Shown in pieces: positions 45,744 to 54,620 of a DNA stretch of 64,000 bases. The stretch covers positions 62,001-126,000 of the forward strand of contig NZ_AYZE01000005.1 of NCBI RefSeq assembly GCF_001436735.1, given 5' to 3'. Below the pieces are notes generated by a model. That model was not told the origin of the DNA. It did no database searches and saw only the letters and a program-made list of their open reading frames with translations. The stretch is from Liquorilactobacillus cacaonum DSM 21116. Lineage in GTDB: Bacteria; Bacillota; Bacilli; Lactobacillales; Lactobacillaceae. Position 1 is the first letter of the stretch. Each line of letters opens with the position of its first letter. The position numbers and the translations under genes are program-made.

Positions 45744-45812
45744 ACGACTTGAATTATTCTTTAAAATGAGTGAAGATAATACTTATAACTAGAAAAAAGA
45801 GAGGCTATTCTA

Positions 45813-46313
45813 TTGAATATTACTGATTCTATATATTGTTCCCAAACTATCGCAATTACAGAGCAGCGTGTCCTAACAGGTGATTTAAATGAACACGGAA
45901 CTGTTTTTGGTGGCCATTTACTTGAATTGCTTGACGGAACAGCATCAATTTCTGCTGCACGAGTTGCACGTTGTAACATCGTTACTGCAGCCATTAATCA
46001 ATTTAATTTCATTACCCCGTTAAAATTGGATGACGCTCTAACAATCAAAACATTCGTAAGCGGTATTGGAAATAGCTCTATCGAGGTTTTTGCAAAATTT
46101 ATTGGTGAACACCTAGTTTCTGGGGAACGTTTTCTGGTAGCTACTTCCTTTTTGACCTTTGTGATTACAGATACACAACATAAATCATTAAAATTAATAC
46201 CACAAAGTTCCGAGGAAATTATGATCTGTAAAGCGTATCAAAAAAGACGTTTAGAATATCAAAAAAATATAGCTACTTCAAAAGAGATTAATAACTTACT
46301 TGCATTTGACTAG
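45813..46313 (+). CDS. Acyl-CoA thioesterase, hotdog fold (YciA-like)
   Basis: 166 aa. The hotdog helix pattern LNEHGTVFGGHLLELLDGTASISA includes the catalytic Asp, and LLELLD is typical of YciA/BFIT-type enzymes. Hydrolyses acyl-CoA. The start is TTG with GAGAGG 8 bases upstream, directly before MNITDSIYCSQTIAITE. Stand-alone. Confidence 0.85.
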   Translation: MNITDSIYCSQTIAITEQRVLTGDLNEHGTVFGGHLLELLDGTASISAARVARCNIVTAAINQFNFITPLKLDDALTIKTFVSGIGNSSIEVFAKFIGEHLVSGERFLVATSFLTFVITDTQHKSLKLIPQSSEEIMICKAYQKRRLEYQKNIATSKEINNLLAFD

Positions 46314-46353
46314 ATGAAAAAGTTCTTTTATCCTGTATTGCACTTATCTTATG

Positions 46354-46467
46354 CTACACCTTTTTTTTGATAACTCTAATTAAAAAATCAATTGCCTCTT
46401 CATATGTACACTTTCTTTTTTCCATTACTTCTTTAATTGCTAATTCAGTATCAACTTTGTATGACAT
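46354..46467 (-). CDS. Tiny 37-aa protein, unknown
   Basis: ATG with GAGG 8-9 bases upstream, sequence MSYKVDTELAIKEVMEKRK followed by a Tyr/Glu-rich helix and a Lys-rich end (IKKKV). Predicted as two short helices, with the look of a small DNA- or protein-binding ORF. It is convergent with the thioesterase gene. The start signal and codon pattern make it likely to be translated, but no family is recognised. Confidence 0.5.
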   Translation of the reverse strand: MSYKVDTELAIKEVMEKRKCTYEEAIDFLIRVIKKKV

Positions 46468-46634
46468 TTTAATATCCTCACAATCAACCCAATTTATTCA
46501 CTCTTAACATTTTATACCGATTAGTATCAAAAAACGAGAATAACGCGTCAACATATTAAATAATTTTACTTTATTCTCAACTTTCATAAGTAGCCGTTAA
46601 TCAATATTAATATCCTATCTTATTTATAAAAAAC

Positions 46635-46694
46635 AAAAAAGACAAAAACATCTATGACAGTTCCTTAATCTTCATAAATAGCTTTGTCTTTTTT
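46635..46694. terminator. Terminator of purA
   Basis: AAAAAAGACAAA pairs with TTTGTCTTTTTT, with inner pairing (ATCTATGA with TCATAAAT). T-runs on both strands; 23 bases after the purA stop. Confidence 0.7.
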
Positions 46695-46716
46695 CATTTC
46701 ATGTATATTAATTAAA

Positions 46717-48009
46717 TTATATTCTTGCCCAAATATTGTCTAATACATTAGTTTGTTCTCGATCAGGTCCAACTGAAAATGTTGAAATTTTTACACCAAC
46801 TAATTCTTCAATTCGATGAATATACTTTCTCACATTTTCTGGTAAGTCTTCAAGTCTCTTACATTGTGTAATATCTTCGTTCCAACCAGGAAGCGTTTCA
46901 TATACTGGTTTACATTGCGCTAATTGCTTCAAACTTGCTGGATAATGGTAAATTCGCTCTCCATTCAACTCGTAAGCAGTACATATTTTTATTTCGTCTA
47001 AACCTGTCAATACATCTATACAGTTCAAACATAAGTTAGTTAGTCCTGAAACTCGTTTTGCATGACGCATTACAACGCTATCAAACCAACCTATTCTTCT
47101 AGGCCTTTTCGTTACCGTTCCATATTCATGCCCTGCTTCACGAATAAAATTACCAGTTTCATTTGCTAACTCTGTTGGAAATGGGCCATCTCCAACACGT
47201 GATGTATATGCTTTGCACACACCCACAACTTTATCAATTTTTGAGGGACCTACCCCACTTCCAATAGTCACACCACCAGCAACTGGGTTAGAAGAAGTAA
47301 CAAAAGGATACGTACCTTGATCAATATCCAACATTACACCTTGTGCTCCTTCAAAAAGAACACGTTTTCCACTATCTAGAGCATCATTTAAAACAACAGA
47401 TGTATCCGTAACATTGTCCTTAAATTGTTGCCCATAGTCATAATATTGCTCGAAAATATCTTCAAATTTTAATGGTTCTACTTCATAAAACTTAACAAAC
47501 TCTCGATTTTTCTCTTCTAGATTATGACGTAGTTTTTCTTCAAAAATTTCTTTATCCAAAAGATCTGCAACTCGTATTCCAATACGCGCTGCTTTATCCA
47601 TGTATGCCGGCCCTATACCTTTATTCGTAGTTCCTATCTTTTGATCCTTTTTCGCCGCTTCTTGTAAACCGTCCAATAGAATATGATAAGGTAATATAAC
47701 ATGTGCACGATCCGAAATTCTCAAATTAGACGTTGAAATTCCACGTTCTTTTAAGTATTCTAGCTCTTCAATAAGTGACTTAGGATTTAAAACAACCCCA
47801 TTACCTATTACACTAATTTTTGATGAATAGAATATCCCTGAGGGAATTAAACGTAACTTGTATGTTTCTCCATTAAACACTATCGTGTGTCCAGCGTTAT
47901 CTCCACCTTGATATCTAGCAATAACTTCTGCATTACGACTTAAGAAATCTGTAATCTTTCCTTTTCCTTCATCGCCCCATTGACTACCTACAACTACTAC
48001 TGATGACAT
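46717..48009 (-). CDS. purA: Adenylosuccinate synthetase
   Basis: 430-aa enzyme joining IMP and Asp with GTP in AMP synthesis. The N-terminal [14 protein letters not shown] is the P-loop-like motif; NAGHTI and TNKGIGPAY follow. The ATG at 48009 has GAGGTGAA upstream and gives the usual N-terminus; 16 further in-frame codons upstream are rejected. In the usual position after dnaB. Confidence 0.96.
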   Translation of the reverse strand: MSSVVVVGSQWGDEGKGKITDFLSRNAEVIARYQGGDNAGHTIVFNGETYKLRLIPSGIFYSSKISVIGNGVVLNPKSLIEELEYLKERGISTSNLRISDRAHVILPYHILLDGLQEAAKKDQKIGTTNKGIGPAYMDKAARIGIRVADLLDKEIFEEKLRHNLEEKNREFVKFYEVEPLKFEDIFEQYYDYGQQFKDNVTDTSVVLNDALDSGKRVLFEGAQGVMLDIDQGTYPFVTSSNPVAGGVTIGSGVGPSKIDKVVGVCKAYTSRVGDGPFPTELANETGNFIREAGHEYGTVTKRPRRIGWFDSVVMRHAKRVSGLTNLCLNCIDVLTGLDEIKICTAYELNGERIYHYPASLKQLAQCKPVYETLPGWNEDITQCKRLEDLPENVRKYIHRIEELVGVKISTFSVGPDREQTNVLDNIWARI

Positions 48010-48235
48010 TTTTTTCACCTCATAAAATGATTTGAATATCTTCTTTTGTACCATCAACCTCGATAATTGTATCAGTAGAGCTATTACTTTTCAAGTAAAT
48101 TCCGAATATTGTTTGCTTTTATCACTACTGTTTCCAATAATAACGAACTTTAGTTACCGTAAAAAAAATTTACTTATCTATGTGTAATCTTTGACCACTG
48201 GTACAAGTCCCACTTAACAATTTTCATTTAAACAA

Positions 48236-49621
48236 TTAACCTTGCGTTGGAATATAAGACACTGAAGAAAATTTATTATATGACTTAACAAAAAGCAACT
48301 TCACTGTGCCTCTAGCACCTGCACGATTTTTTTCAATAATTACCTCAACTTCACCTACATCTTGTGAAGCTTGATCTTGCTTTTCATCTTCATCACTATC
48401 TGATTCTGAACGTTCGTAGTAATCATCACGATACAAAAAAGCTACAATATCTGCATCTTGCTCAATTGAGCCAGATTCCCTGATATCTGATAATACAGGT
48501 CTTTTATCTTGCCTTTGCTCAACTCCACGTGAAAGTTGTGATAAGGCAATAATTGGAACAGATAATTCCTTAGCTAGCTTTTTTAACTGCCTTGAAATTT
48601 CAGAAACCTCTTGTTGCCTACTTTCTTTATTTGAACCTTCAATTAATTGAAGATAGTCAACCACAACTAAGCCTAAATCACCTTTTTCTTTTGCCAATCT
48701 TCTACATTTCGCACGAATTTCCGCCATTTTTATCCCAGGAGTATCATCAATATATATAGCAGCTTGTGACAATGACCCCATTGCCACAACTAATTTTTGC
48801 CATTCTTCAGCCTCAAGCTGTCCCGTTCGCAAATGATTAGCATTGATACTTCCTTCGGCACACAACATTCGATTAACCAACGACTCTGCACTCATTTCTA
48901 AAGAAAAAATGGCAACTGTACTATCAGTTTTTGTTCCCACATTTTGGGCAATATTCAACGCAAATGCTGTTTTTCCAACAGCAGGCCGCGCAGCTAGGAT
49001 TATTAAGTTATCCGGCTGCAACCCTGCTGTCATTTTATCGAGATCTGGATATCCTGTCGCAATCCCTGTTACATCTTCATCTTGTTGATAAAGCCTGTCA
49101 ATTTCTTCCATGGTGTTATTTAGAACATCTTTAATTGATTTAAATCCACTGCGATTTCTACGCTCTGAAACTTCCATAATTTGACGTTCTGCGTCATCTA
49201 ACAATGCTGGGACATCATCATCTTGTGAATATGTTTGTGTCACAATATTAGTTGCAGTTGCAATTAGTCTTCGCATCAAAGCTTTTTCTTCAACAATTTT
49301 GGCATAGTAAGCAACATTCGCTGCAGTTGGAACAGCCGCCGCAAGTTCAGCAATATAAGAAACTCCGCCAACATCATCAACTTGCTGATTAGCTGTCAAA
49401 TAATTATTAATTGTAACAACATCAATTACTTCATCCTCATTGTTCAGCTCAACCATCGCATTGAAAATAATCTGATGTGATCTCTTGTAAAAATCATCAA
49501 CTTGTACGTATTCCATTGCTTCTATAAGAGATTCTGAACGCAAAAAAATTGCACCTAAAACTGCCTGCTCAGCCTCTATATTTTGGGGTGGTAAATGATC
49601 TATTAAATTTTCATTACTCAT
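48236..49621 (-). CDS. dnaB: Replicative DNA helicase DnaB (DnaC of Bacillus)
   Basis: 461-aa hexameric helicase. The N-terminal DnaB domain (PPQNIEAEQAVLGAIF at 11-26) precedes the RecA-like core, with Walker A ARPAVGKTAFALN near 211 and LVVVDYLQLI as Walker B. ARG-rich and AGARGTVKL segments lie near the end. An acidic, Asp/Glu-rich insertion is at about 415-430 (SDSDEDEKQ). Co-directional with rplI and gdpP. Confidence 0.96.
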   Translation of the reverse strand: MSNENLIDHLPPQNIEAEQAVLGAIFLRSESLIEAMEYVQVDDFYKRSHQIIFNAMVELNNEDEVIDVVTINNYLTANQQVDDVGGVSYIAELAAAVPTAANVAYYAKIVEEKALMRRLIATATNIVTQTYSQDDDVPALLDDAERQIMEVSERRNRSGFKSIKDVLNNTMEEIDRLYQQDEDVTGIATGYPDLDKMTAGLQPDNLIILAARPAVGKTAFALNIAQNVGTKTDSTVAIFSLEMSAESLVNRMLCAEGSINANHLRTGQLEAEEWQKLVVAMGSLSQAAIYIDDTPGIKMAEIRAKCRRLAKEKGDLGLVVVDYLQLIEGSNKESRQQEVSEISRQLKKLAKELSVPIIALSQLSRGVEQRQDKRPVLSDIRESGSIEQDADIVAFLYRDDYYERSESDSDEDEKQDQASQDVGEVEVIIEKNRAGARGTVKLLFVKSYNKFSSVSYIPTQG

Positions 49622-49658
49622 TATTCATTCACCTTTCGCTCATCAAACTTAGCCTCTA

Positions 49659-50108
49659 TTATTGCTCAACAATGTGTATTCTTATTTTCGCCATAACTTG
49701 ATTATGCAACTTAACCGGAATGTTAGAATAACCAAGTGTCTTGATTGGTTCATTAAGTTCCATTTTTCTCTTGTCAATTTTTAATGAGTACTGTTTCTCT
49801 AATGCTTGTGCCACTTGTTTACTCGTAATAGACCCGAATAAGCGGCCATCCTCACCAGCTTTCGCTTTCATTTCAACAACCATTTCCCCAGACTCAAGTC
49901 TATTTTTTAATTCTTTTGCTTCTGTCAAAACTTCTGCTTCATGTTTTTCTTCCGCTTTTTGTTGTCCCTTAAGTTGACTTAAGGCTTGCGTTGTCGCAAC
50001 TTTCGCCTTATTATTCTTAATTAAAAAATTTGCAAACCCATCTGGAACTTCTTTAATTTCGCCACGTTTACCTTTGCCTCTTACATCTTGCAAAAAAATA
50101 ATTTTCAT
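49659..50108 (-). CDS. rplI: 50S ribosomal protein L9
   Basis: 149 aa, N-terminal domain [21 protein letters not shown] with the L9 signature [13 protein letters not shown] long central helix and a C-terminal domain ([11 protein letters not shown]) complete it. Operon gdpP-rplI-dnaB, as in most Firmicutes. Confidence 0.97.
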   Translation of the reverse strand: MKIIFLQDVRGKGKRGEIKEVPDGFANFLIKNNKAKVATTQALSQLKGQQKAEEKHEAEVLTEAKELKNRLESGEMVVEMKAKAGEDGRLFGSITSKQVAQALEKQYSLKIDKRKMELNEPIKTLGYSNIPVKLHNQVMAKIRIHIVEQ

Positions 50109-50130
50109 TCTTTAATCCTCCAAAATCATA

Positions 50131-52134
50131 CTAACTATTTTCATCAATTACTTTCATTAATTCATTTTTAGCAGTCTCTATTGTAACATCTTTCAATTGC
50201 GTTGCAGCATTTGAAAGATGACCGCCGCCACCAAGTTCCTCCATAACCATTTGCACATTTGCTTTTCCGTTACTACGTGCAGATATCCCAATTTTTCCAT
50301 CTAATCGTTGTGTAACAACATAGGAAGCTTCTACACCACTTACATTGAGCAAAGCATCTGCCGCTTGTGCAGCTATAACTGAATCATATACTTTATCTTT
50401 TTCTCCAACACAAATTGCTACACGATTACCAACAAATTCTACACGATCAATTAAATGATTCCTCTGCAAGAAGTTATCAACATTTTCTTTCATAAAATGT
50501 TGTGCCATTGCAGAATCAGCTCCCACAGAACGTAGATAACTTGCTGCATCAAAAGTTCTTGTCCCAGTGCGTAAAGTAAATGATTTCGTATCAATAATTA
50601 TTCCTGTCAACATCGCCGTCGCTTCTATCTTATTAATAGGTTCACTATCACGCGATTGGTATTCAAACATTTCTGTAATTAATTCACACGTCGATGAAGC
50701 GTATGGTTCAATATAAACCAAGATTGGATTTTCAGGAAACTCTTCTCCTCTACGGTGATGATCAATTACCATCATACGATTTGCCAATTTTTTGTACAGT
50801 TCTTGACTCGTTGAAATTGATGGTTTCGAATGATCAACCATTATCAATAGGCTTTGTTTAGTTGCCTTTTCAAGCGATTCTTCAACTGATATTATACTTC
50901 CCTTAATTTCAGGATATTGTGAGAGTTCATCCATCAATCTTGTAACATCAGAGTGAAGGTTTTCATTGTCTAAAACTATCCAACATTTTTTCTGATTCAT
51001 AGTAGCAATTCTTCTCAATCCCAGACAGGCTCCAATAGAGTCCATATCAGGATATTTATGACCCATAACAAAAATTTGATCGGTTTGACTCATCAATTCT
51101 TGCAAAGCCTGAGAAATCATTCTAGCCCTCACTCTTGTTCGTTTTTCCATAGGATTTGTTTTTCCACCATAAAAACGTGCTTGTCCTTCAGGCATTTTAA
51201 CTACAACTTGGTCTCCACCACGTCCTAGTGCTAAATCCAAATTATTTTGTGCAACCTTTGATAAAAGAGCTAAATCATCTTCTCCATAAGCGAGTCCTAT
51301 ACTCAATGTTAATGGCAAATTTTGTTTCGATGTTCTTTCCCTAATTCTATCCAAAATTTTGAATTTATTATCTTCTAACTTTCCTAGCACACTCGTATAA
51401 GCCAAAATAAAAAAATGATCATCATCTATTCTCTTAAGATACATTTGATACTTCTTAGCCCAATTTGAAAGCTCATTAGTAATATAGTTGCTAATATTTG
51501 AAACACTCTTATCATTCATTGTTTGTGTTACTTCATCATAGTTATCAATAAAAATTTGACCTATCACTGTATCTGTATCTCTATCATGTTGCTCAATTCG
51601 AGCATATCGCGTAATATCCATTAAATATACAGCATGGATATCGTTTTCAATTAACAACTGAAAACGATATTCACGCCATGAAACCTCCACAGGTTTTCTT
51701 TCTACGCTATTTTCCTTTATAACTGAAAATAATTCTTGATCCACACTATCCAATTTTCTACCTAATATTTCTTCTTGACCAAAATATTTTTGTAGATATG
51801 GATTGACCCATTCAATTTCATCTTTTTCATTCAGAAACATAACACCAACCGGCATCTTTATTAGCGATTCTTGTTCCCCTCTTTTAATGCGATACGATAA
51901 ATCCGAAATATATTCATTGGTATCTTCTGTAATTGCTTTTAAAACAAAAAAAGATATCCCAATAGTTACTATTACTAATGCAGCTATAATTGTTCCTAAT
52001 ATTGCACTTACTATAAAGGAAATTACTGTACATACGATAGATATTATCAATACCATCACAGCAATAATACGTAATTTTTCATTCTCCATAAACGATGGCA
52101 AGTGCAAAAAATTTTTTGAAAAAAACTGTTTCAC
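50131..52134 (-). CDS. gdpP: Cyclic-di-AMP phosphodiesterase GdpP (YybT)
   Basis: 667 aa. Two membrane helices (about 20-60), a PAS-like domain (about 85-150) and a degenerate GGDEF domain (about 175-300) come first. DHH/DHHA1 follow, with GHKYPDMDSIGA near 355, VDHSKPS, and MVIDHHRRGEE. It lowers c-di-AMP, which controls osmolyte and wall homeostasis. The GTG start lies upstream of an in-frame ATG at residue 16. First gene of the gdpP-rplI-dnaB run. Confidence 0.95.
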   Translation of the reverse strand: MKQFFSKNFLHLPSFMENEKLRIIAVMVLIISIVCTVISFIVSAILGTIIAALVIVTIGISFFVLKAITEDTNEYISDLSYRIKRGEQESLIKMPVGVMFLNEKDEIEWVNPYLQKYFGQEEILGRKLDSVDQELFSVIKENSVERKPVEVSWREYRFQLLIENDIHAVYLMDITRYARIEQHDRDTDTVIGQIFIDNYDEVTQTMNDKSVSNISNYITNELSNWAKKYQMYLKRIDDDHFFILAYTSVLGKLEDNKFKILDRIRERTSKQNLPLTLSIGLAYGEDDLALLSKVAQNNLDLALGRGGDQVVVKMPEGQARFYGGKTNPMEKRTRVRARMISQALQELMSQTDQIFVMGHKYPDMDSIGACLGLRRIATMNQKKCWIVLDNENLHSDVTRLMDELSQYPEIKGSIISVEESLEKATKQSLLIMVDHSKPSISTSQELYKKLANRMMVIDHHRRGEEFPENPILVYIEPYASSTCELITEMFEYQSRDSEPINKIEATAMLTGIIIDTKSFTLRTGTRTFDAASYLRSVGADSAMAQHFMKENVDNFLQRNHLIDRVEFVGNRVAICVGEKDKVYDSVIAAQAADALLNVSGVEASYVVTQRLDGKIGISARSNGKANVQMVMEELGGGGHLSNAATQLKDVTIETAKNELMKVIDENS

Positions 52135-52318
52135 TTTGTTCTCCTCACTTCTACAAGTATTTCCAGTAAAGTAATTTTACAAAATTTACTGATTGAAAAC
52201 AAATAATCCTACGTAGACTTTGCCTTTTATTCTAACACAAACATCGCAGAGATACACATTCTTGAAAAAATGAAACAGCCATTTCCCAAAATATAATTAA
52301 TTGTTGTTTTATCAATTC

Positions 52319-52360
52319 AAAAAAAGAGGAACTAAGTCAAAACTCGACCTAAGTCCTCTT
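52319..52360 (-). terminator. Terminator of pnuC
   Basis: On the minus strand AAGAGGACTTAGGTC pairs with GACTTAGTTCCTCTT (one mismatch, two G-T pairs) and a run of T follows. Same sequence family as the hicD terminator. Confidence 0.8.
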
Positions 52361-52376
52361 CGAATAGTAAAATCAT

Positions 52377-53135
52377 CTAAATAGTTGTTTTAAACCAACC
52401 TCGACTACTAAAAAATGCGTACATATCGTTTAAGAAGAATACTCCATAACTAAATATAAGTGCAAAATTCCCATCACCTTGTAGCATTGTTTGTATCCAT
52501 AAAGCAATTGTAAATACGGAACTGATTGTCCATACAAAATATTGTTCACGTTTTCTATTTAACTCCAATAAGGACCCTGTAATCGCCATTGCTAAATTTA
52601 AACTATCCAAAAAAACACGAGGATCGCTAGTCATACTAAAAATATAATAGATTATTCCCCAAGCAACAGCAAAAAATGATATGTAATATATCCATTCTCG
52701 CGCATTTTCAAACTTTTCTGCCTGAATATTGTCATTCCATTTCGGATCAAGAATACAAAAAATATCCAAAAATAGTAAATACCCTATCTGCTCCCAAGCT
52801 GTAGCAAAATTTCCTGCCATAAAACCAACACTAGCAATACATATTGCACTTAAAGCTCCTGCCCATCCTTGAATACCTGAACGATTAGATATACCTATAA
52901 CACAAGCGACAGAAAGATTTCCTCCAATAAACGACAAAATAGACTGCAAAGGAGCTACCTGGAAGGATTGTATTAATGAAAACACTTGTAAAATAAAATT
53001 AAAAAATAACAATCCATAACTGAACTTCCCCCAACCTTTGCACTGATTCAATAACCAACTAAAGTAATTACTCCTAAAAACATTTTTTGAATATTCTGGT
53101 AAATTTGATAAAACATCAACATATCGATTGAACAT
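52377..53135 (-). CDS. pnuC: PnuC-type nicotinamide riboside transporter
   Basis: 252 aa with seven predicted membrane segments. It has the PnuC-like motifs ISNRSGIQGWAGALSAI and WNDNIQ, and a WTISSVFTIALWIQTM helix near the end. It imports nicotinamide riboside for NAD synthesis. It interrupts the usual rpsR-gdpP neighbourhood and has its own promoter (TATAAT at 53245-53250, minus) and terminator, so it looks inserted. No NadR-type kinase is nearby. Confidence 0.88.
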   Translation of the reverse strand: MFNRYVDVLSNLPEYSKNVFRSNYFSWLLNQCKGWGKFSYGLLFFNFILQVFSLIQSFQVAPLQSILSFIGGNLSVACVIGISNRSGIQGWAGALSAICIASVGFMAGNFATAWEQIGYLLFLDIFCILDPKWNDNIQAEKFENAREWIYYISFFAVAWGIIYYIFSMTSDPRVFLDSLNLAMAITGSLLELNRKREQYFVWTISSVFTIALWIQTMLQGDGNFALIFSYGVFFLNDMYAFFSSRGWFKTTI

Positions 53136-53179
53136 CTTTCCATCCCTTTCATATTTTAGGTCGCTTTCACGCCTTATCC

Positions 53180-53197
53180 GAAATCATTAATGATTTC
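53180..53197. promoter_or_regulatory. Perfect 18-bp palindrome in the pnuC leader
   Basis: GAAATCATTAATGATTTC, about 45 bases before pnuC and about 45 bases after the putative start of transcription. It could be a repressor site for an NAD-related regulator. It lacks a loop, so it is a poor RNA hairpin. Confidence 0.45.
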
Positions 53198-53283
53198 TTT
53201 TTTACAAACTCAATAAAACACAACATATTGAATATAAATATTATTATACCACTATATATACAACTTGAATTATAATTTTGACG

Positions 53284-53311
53284 AAAAAAAAATGCGGACT
53301 AGCCACATTTT
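53284..53311 (-). terminator. Terminator of the rpsF-ssb-rpsR operon
   Basis: On the minus strand AAAATGTGG pairs with CCGCATTTT around CTAGT, followed by a long T-run. It lies 14 bases after the rpsR stop. Confidence 0.85.
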
Positions 53312-53324
53312 AAGTCTTAATCTT

Positions 53325-53561
53325 TTAATCTTCTGCTACAAATGGTAAAAGACCCATGATACGAGCACGCTTGATTGCAATTGTTAAGCGACGTTGATTT
53401 CTTGCACTTGTTCCTGTTACACGACGTGGTAAAATTTTACCACGTTCAGAAACAAAACGTTTCAATAAATCAGTATCTTTATAGTCAATATATTCGATAT
53501 GGTTCGCTGCAATAAAATCTACCTTACGGCGACGGCGACCACCTCTACGCTGTTGTGCCAT
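53325..53561 (-). CDS. rpsR: 30S ribosomal protein S18
   Basis: 78 aa. An N-terminal basic segment ([14 protein letters not shown]) precedes the conserved [21 protein letters not shown]. Third gene of rpsF-ssb-rpsR, the usual order. Confidence 0.97.
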   Translation of the reverse strand: MAQQRRGGRRRRKVDFIAANHIEYIDYKDTDLLKRFVSERGKILPRRVTGTSARNQRRLTIAIKRARIMGLLPFVAED

Positions 53562-53581
53562 TGATTTTCCCTCCTTCTTCT

Positions 53582-54103
53582 TTAGAACGGTAAGTCATCA
53601 TCTGAAATATCAATTTGTTGCCCATTGTTTGCAAATGGATCAACGTCATTGGATCCATTTGTGTTATCAGATGAATTATTATTCATCATATTGCCAAATG
53701 GATTATCCCCAGACATAGGCTTTTCATTTTGTGAAGGCTTAGAACTTTGGAAGTTGCTATTACTTTGCTGATGCTCCGATTGAGATCGTGATTCAAGTAA
53801 TGAAAAACTATCAACAATAACTTCTGTAACATAGACTCTATTACCCTGTTGATTATCATATGATCTTGTTTGAATACGTCCTTCTACACCTATTAATGAT
53901 CCCTTATGTGTAAAATTCGCAAAATTTTCTGCTGCTTTACGCCAAATAACACAATTAATAAAATCAGCCTCACGCTCACCTTGCTGGTTTGTATATTGTC
54001 GATTTACAGCAATGGTAAACGTTGCAACAGCGACACCACTAGAGGTATAACGCAAATCAGGATCTCTCGTTAATCGACCTACAAGTATAGCTCTATTAAT
54101 CAA
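53582..54103 (-). CDS. ssb: Single-stranded DNA-binding protein
   Basis: 173 aa: OB-fold (residues 1-105) starting [20 protein letters not shown], a Gln/Ser/Asn-rich linker, and the acidic C-terminal tip DISDDDLPF that recruits replication partners. TTG start with GGGGGAG 7 bases upstream. Essential for replication and repair. Confidence 0.96.
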   Translation of the reverse strand: MINRAILVGRLTRDPDLRYTSSGVAVATFTIAVNRQYTNQQGEREADFINCVIWRKAAENFANFTHKGSLIGVEGRIQTRSYDNQQGNRVYVTEVIVDSFSLLESRSQSEHQQSNSNFQSSKPSQNEKPMSGDNPFGNMMNNNSSDNTNGSNDVDPFANNGQQIDISDDDLPF

Positions 54104-54140
54104 AGTTCTACTCCCCCTTTACAATTATTTCATTTTTTAT

Positions 54141-54428
54141 TTATGCTTCACGTTTGACAATCATATGACGTAAAATTCCGTCATTGATTTTTGAAAGACG
54201 ATCAAATTCGTCGATTGCAACTGAATCATCAGCTTTGGCATTTACAATATGATATGTTCCTTCTGTAAAACCACCGATTTCATATGCGAAACGACGCTTA
54301 GACCAGTCTTTTGAATTTACGATTTCAGCACCATTATTCGTTAAGATACCATCAAAACGTTCAACTAATGCAGCTTTAGCAGCTTCATCGATTGCTGGAC
54401 TGATAATATAAGTAATTTCGTAAGTCAT
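54141..54428 (-). CDS. rpsF: 30S ribosomal protein S6
   Basis: 95 aa, [18 protein letters not shown] and [17 protein letters not shown] match S6. First gene of the operon, with a hairpin in the leader that could be part of autoregulation by S6:S18, known in other bacteria. Confidence 0.97.
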   Translation of the reverse strand: MTYEITYIISPAIDEAAKAALVERFDGILTNNGAEIVNSKDWSKRRFAYEIGGFTEGTYHIVNAKADDSVAIDEFDRLSKINDGILRHMIVKREA

Positions 54429-54457
54429 GACTGTTTACACCTCCTTATGGACTATTG

Positions 54458-54478
54458 GTTCTTAATTCTGTTAAGAAC
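54458..54478 (-). promoter_or_regulatory. Leader hairpin upstream of rpsF
   Basis: GTTCTTAA pairs perfectly with TTAAGAAC around a 5-base loop, 30 bases before the rpsF start. It could belong to an S6:S18 operator RNA, but the CCG core typical of that motif is not evident. Confidence 0.4.
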
Positions 54479-54526
54479 AAGGAAAGTAATCTAAAGCTAT
54501 TTCTAGTTAGATACTAACGAACAAAT

Positions 54527-54555
54527 ATTATATCATTTATACAATGATTACGCAA
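54527..54555 (-). promoter_or_regulatory. rpsF promoter
   Basis: On the minus strand TTGCGT (54550-54555), 17-base spacer, TATAAT (54527-54532). Confidence 0.6.
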
Positions 54556-54620
54556 GCTATCATAACATTGTATTTTCATGCCTATAATTTTAAATACGCA
54601 AAACTTTTTATTTTGTCAAA

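Noticed and set aside
54458-54478. Confident S6:S18 operator RNA
   Set aside because: A hairpin is present but the conserved CCG element of the known motif is not visible, so it is listed only as a leader hairpin.
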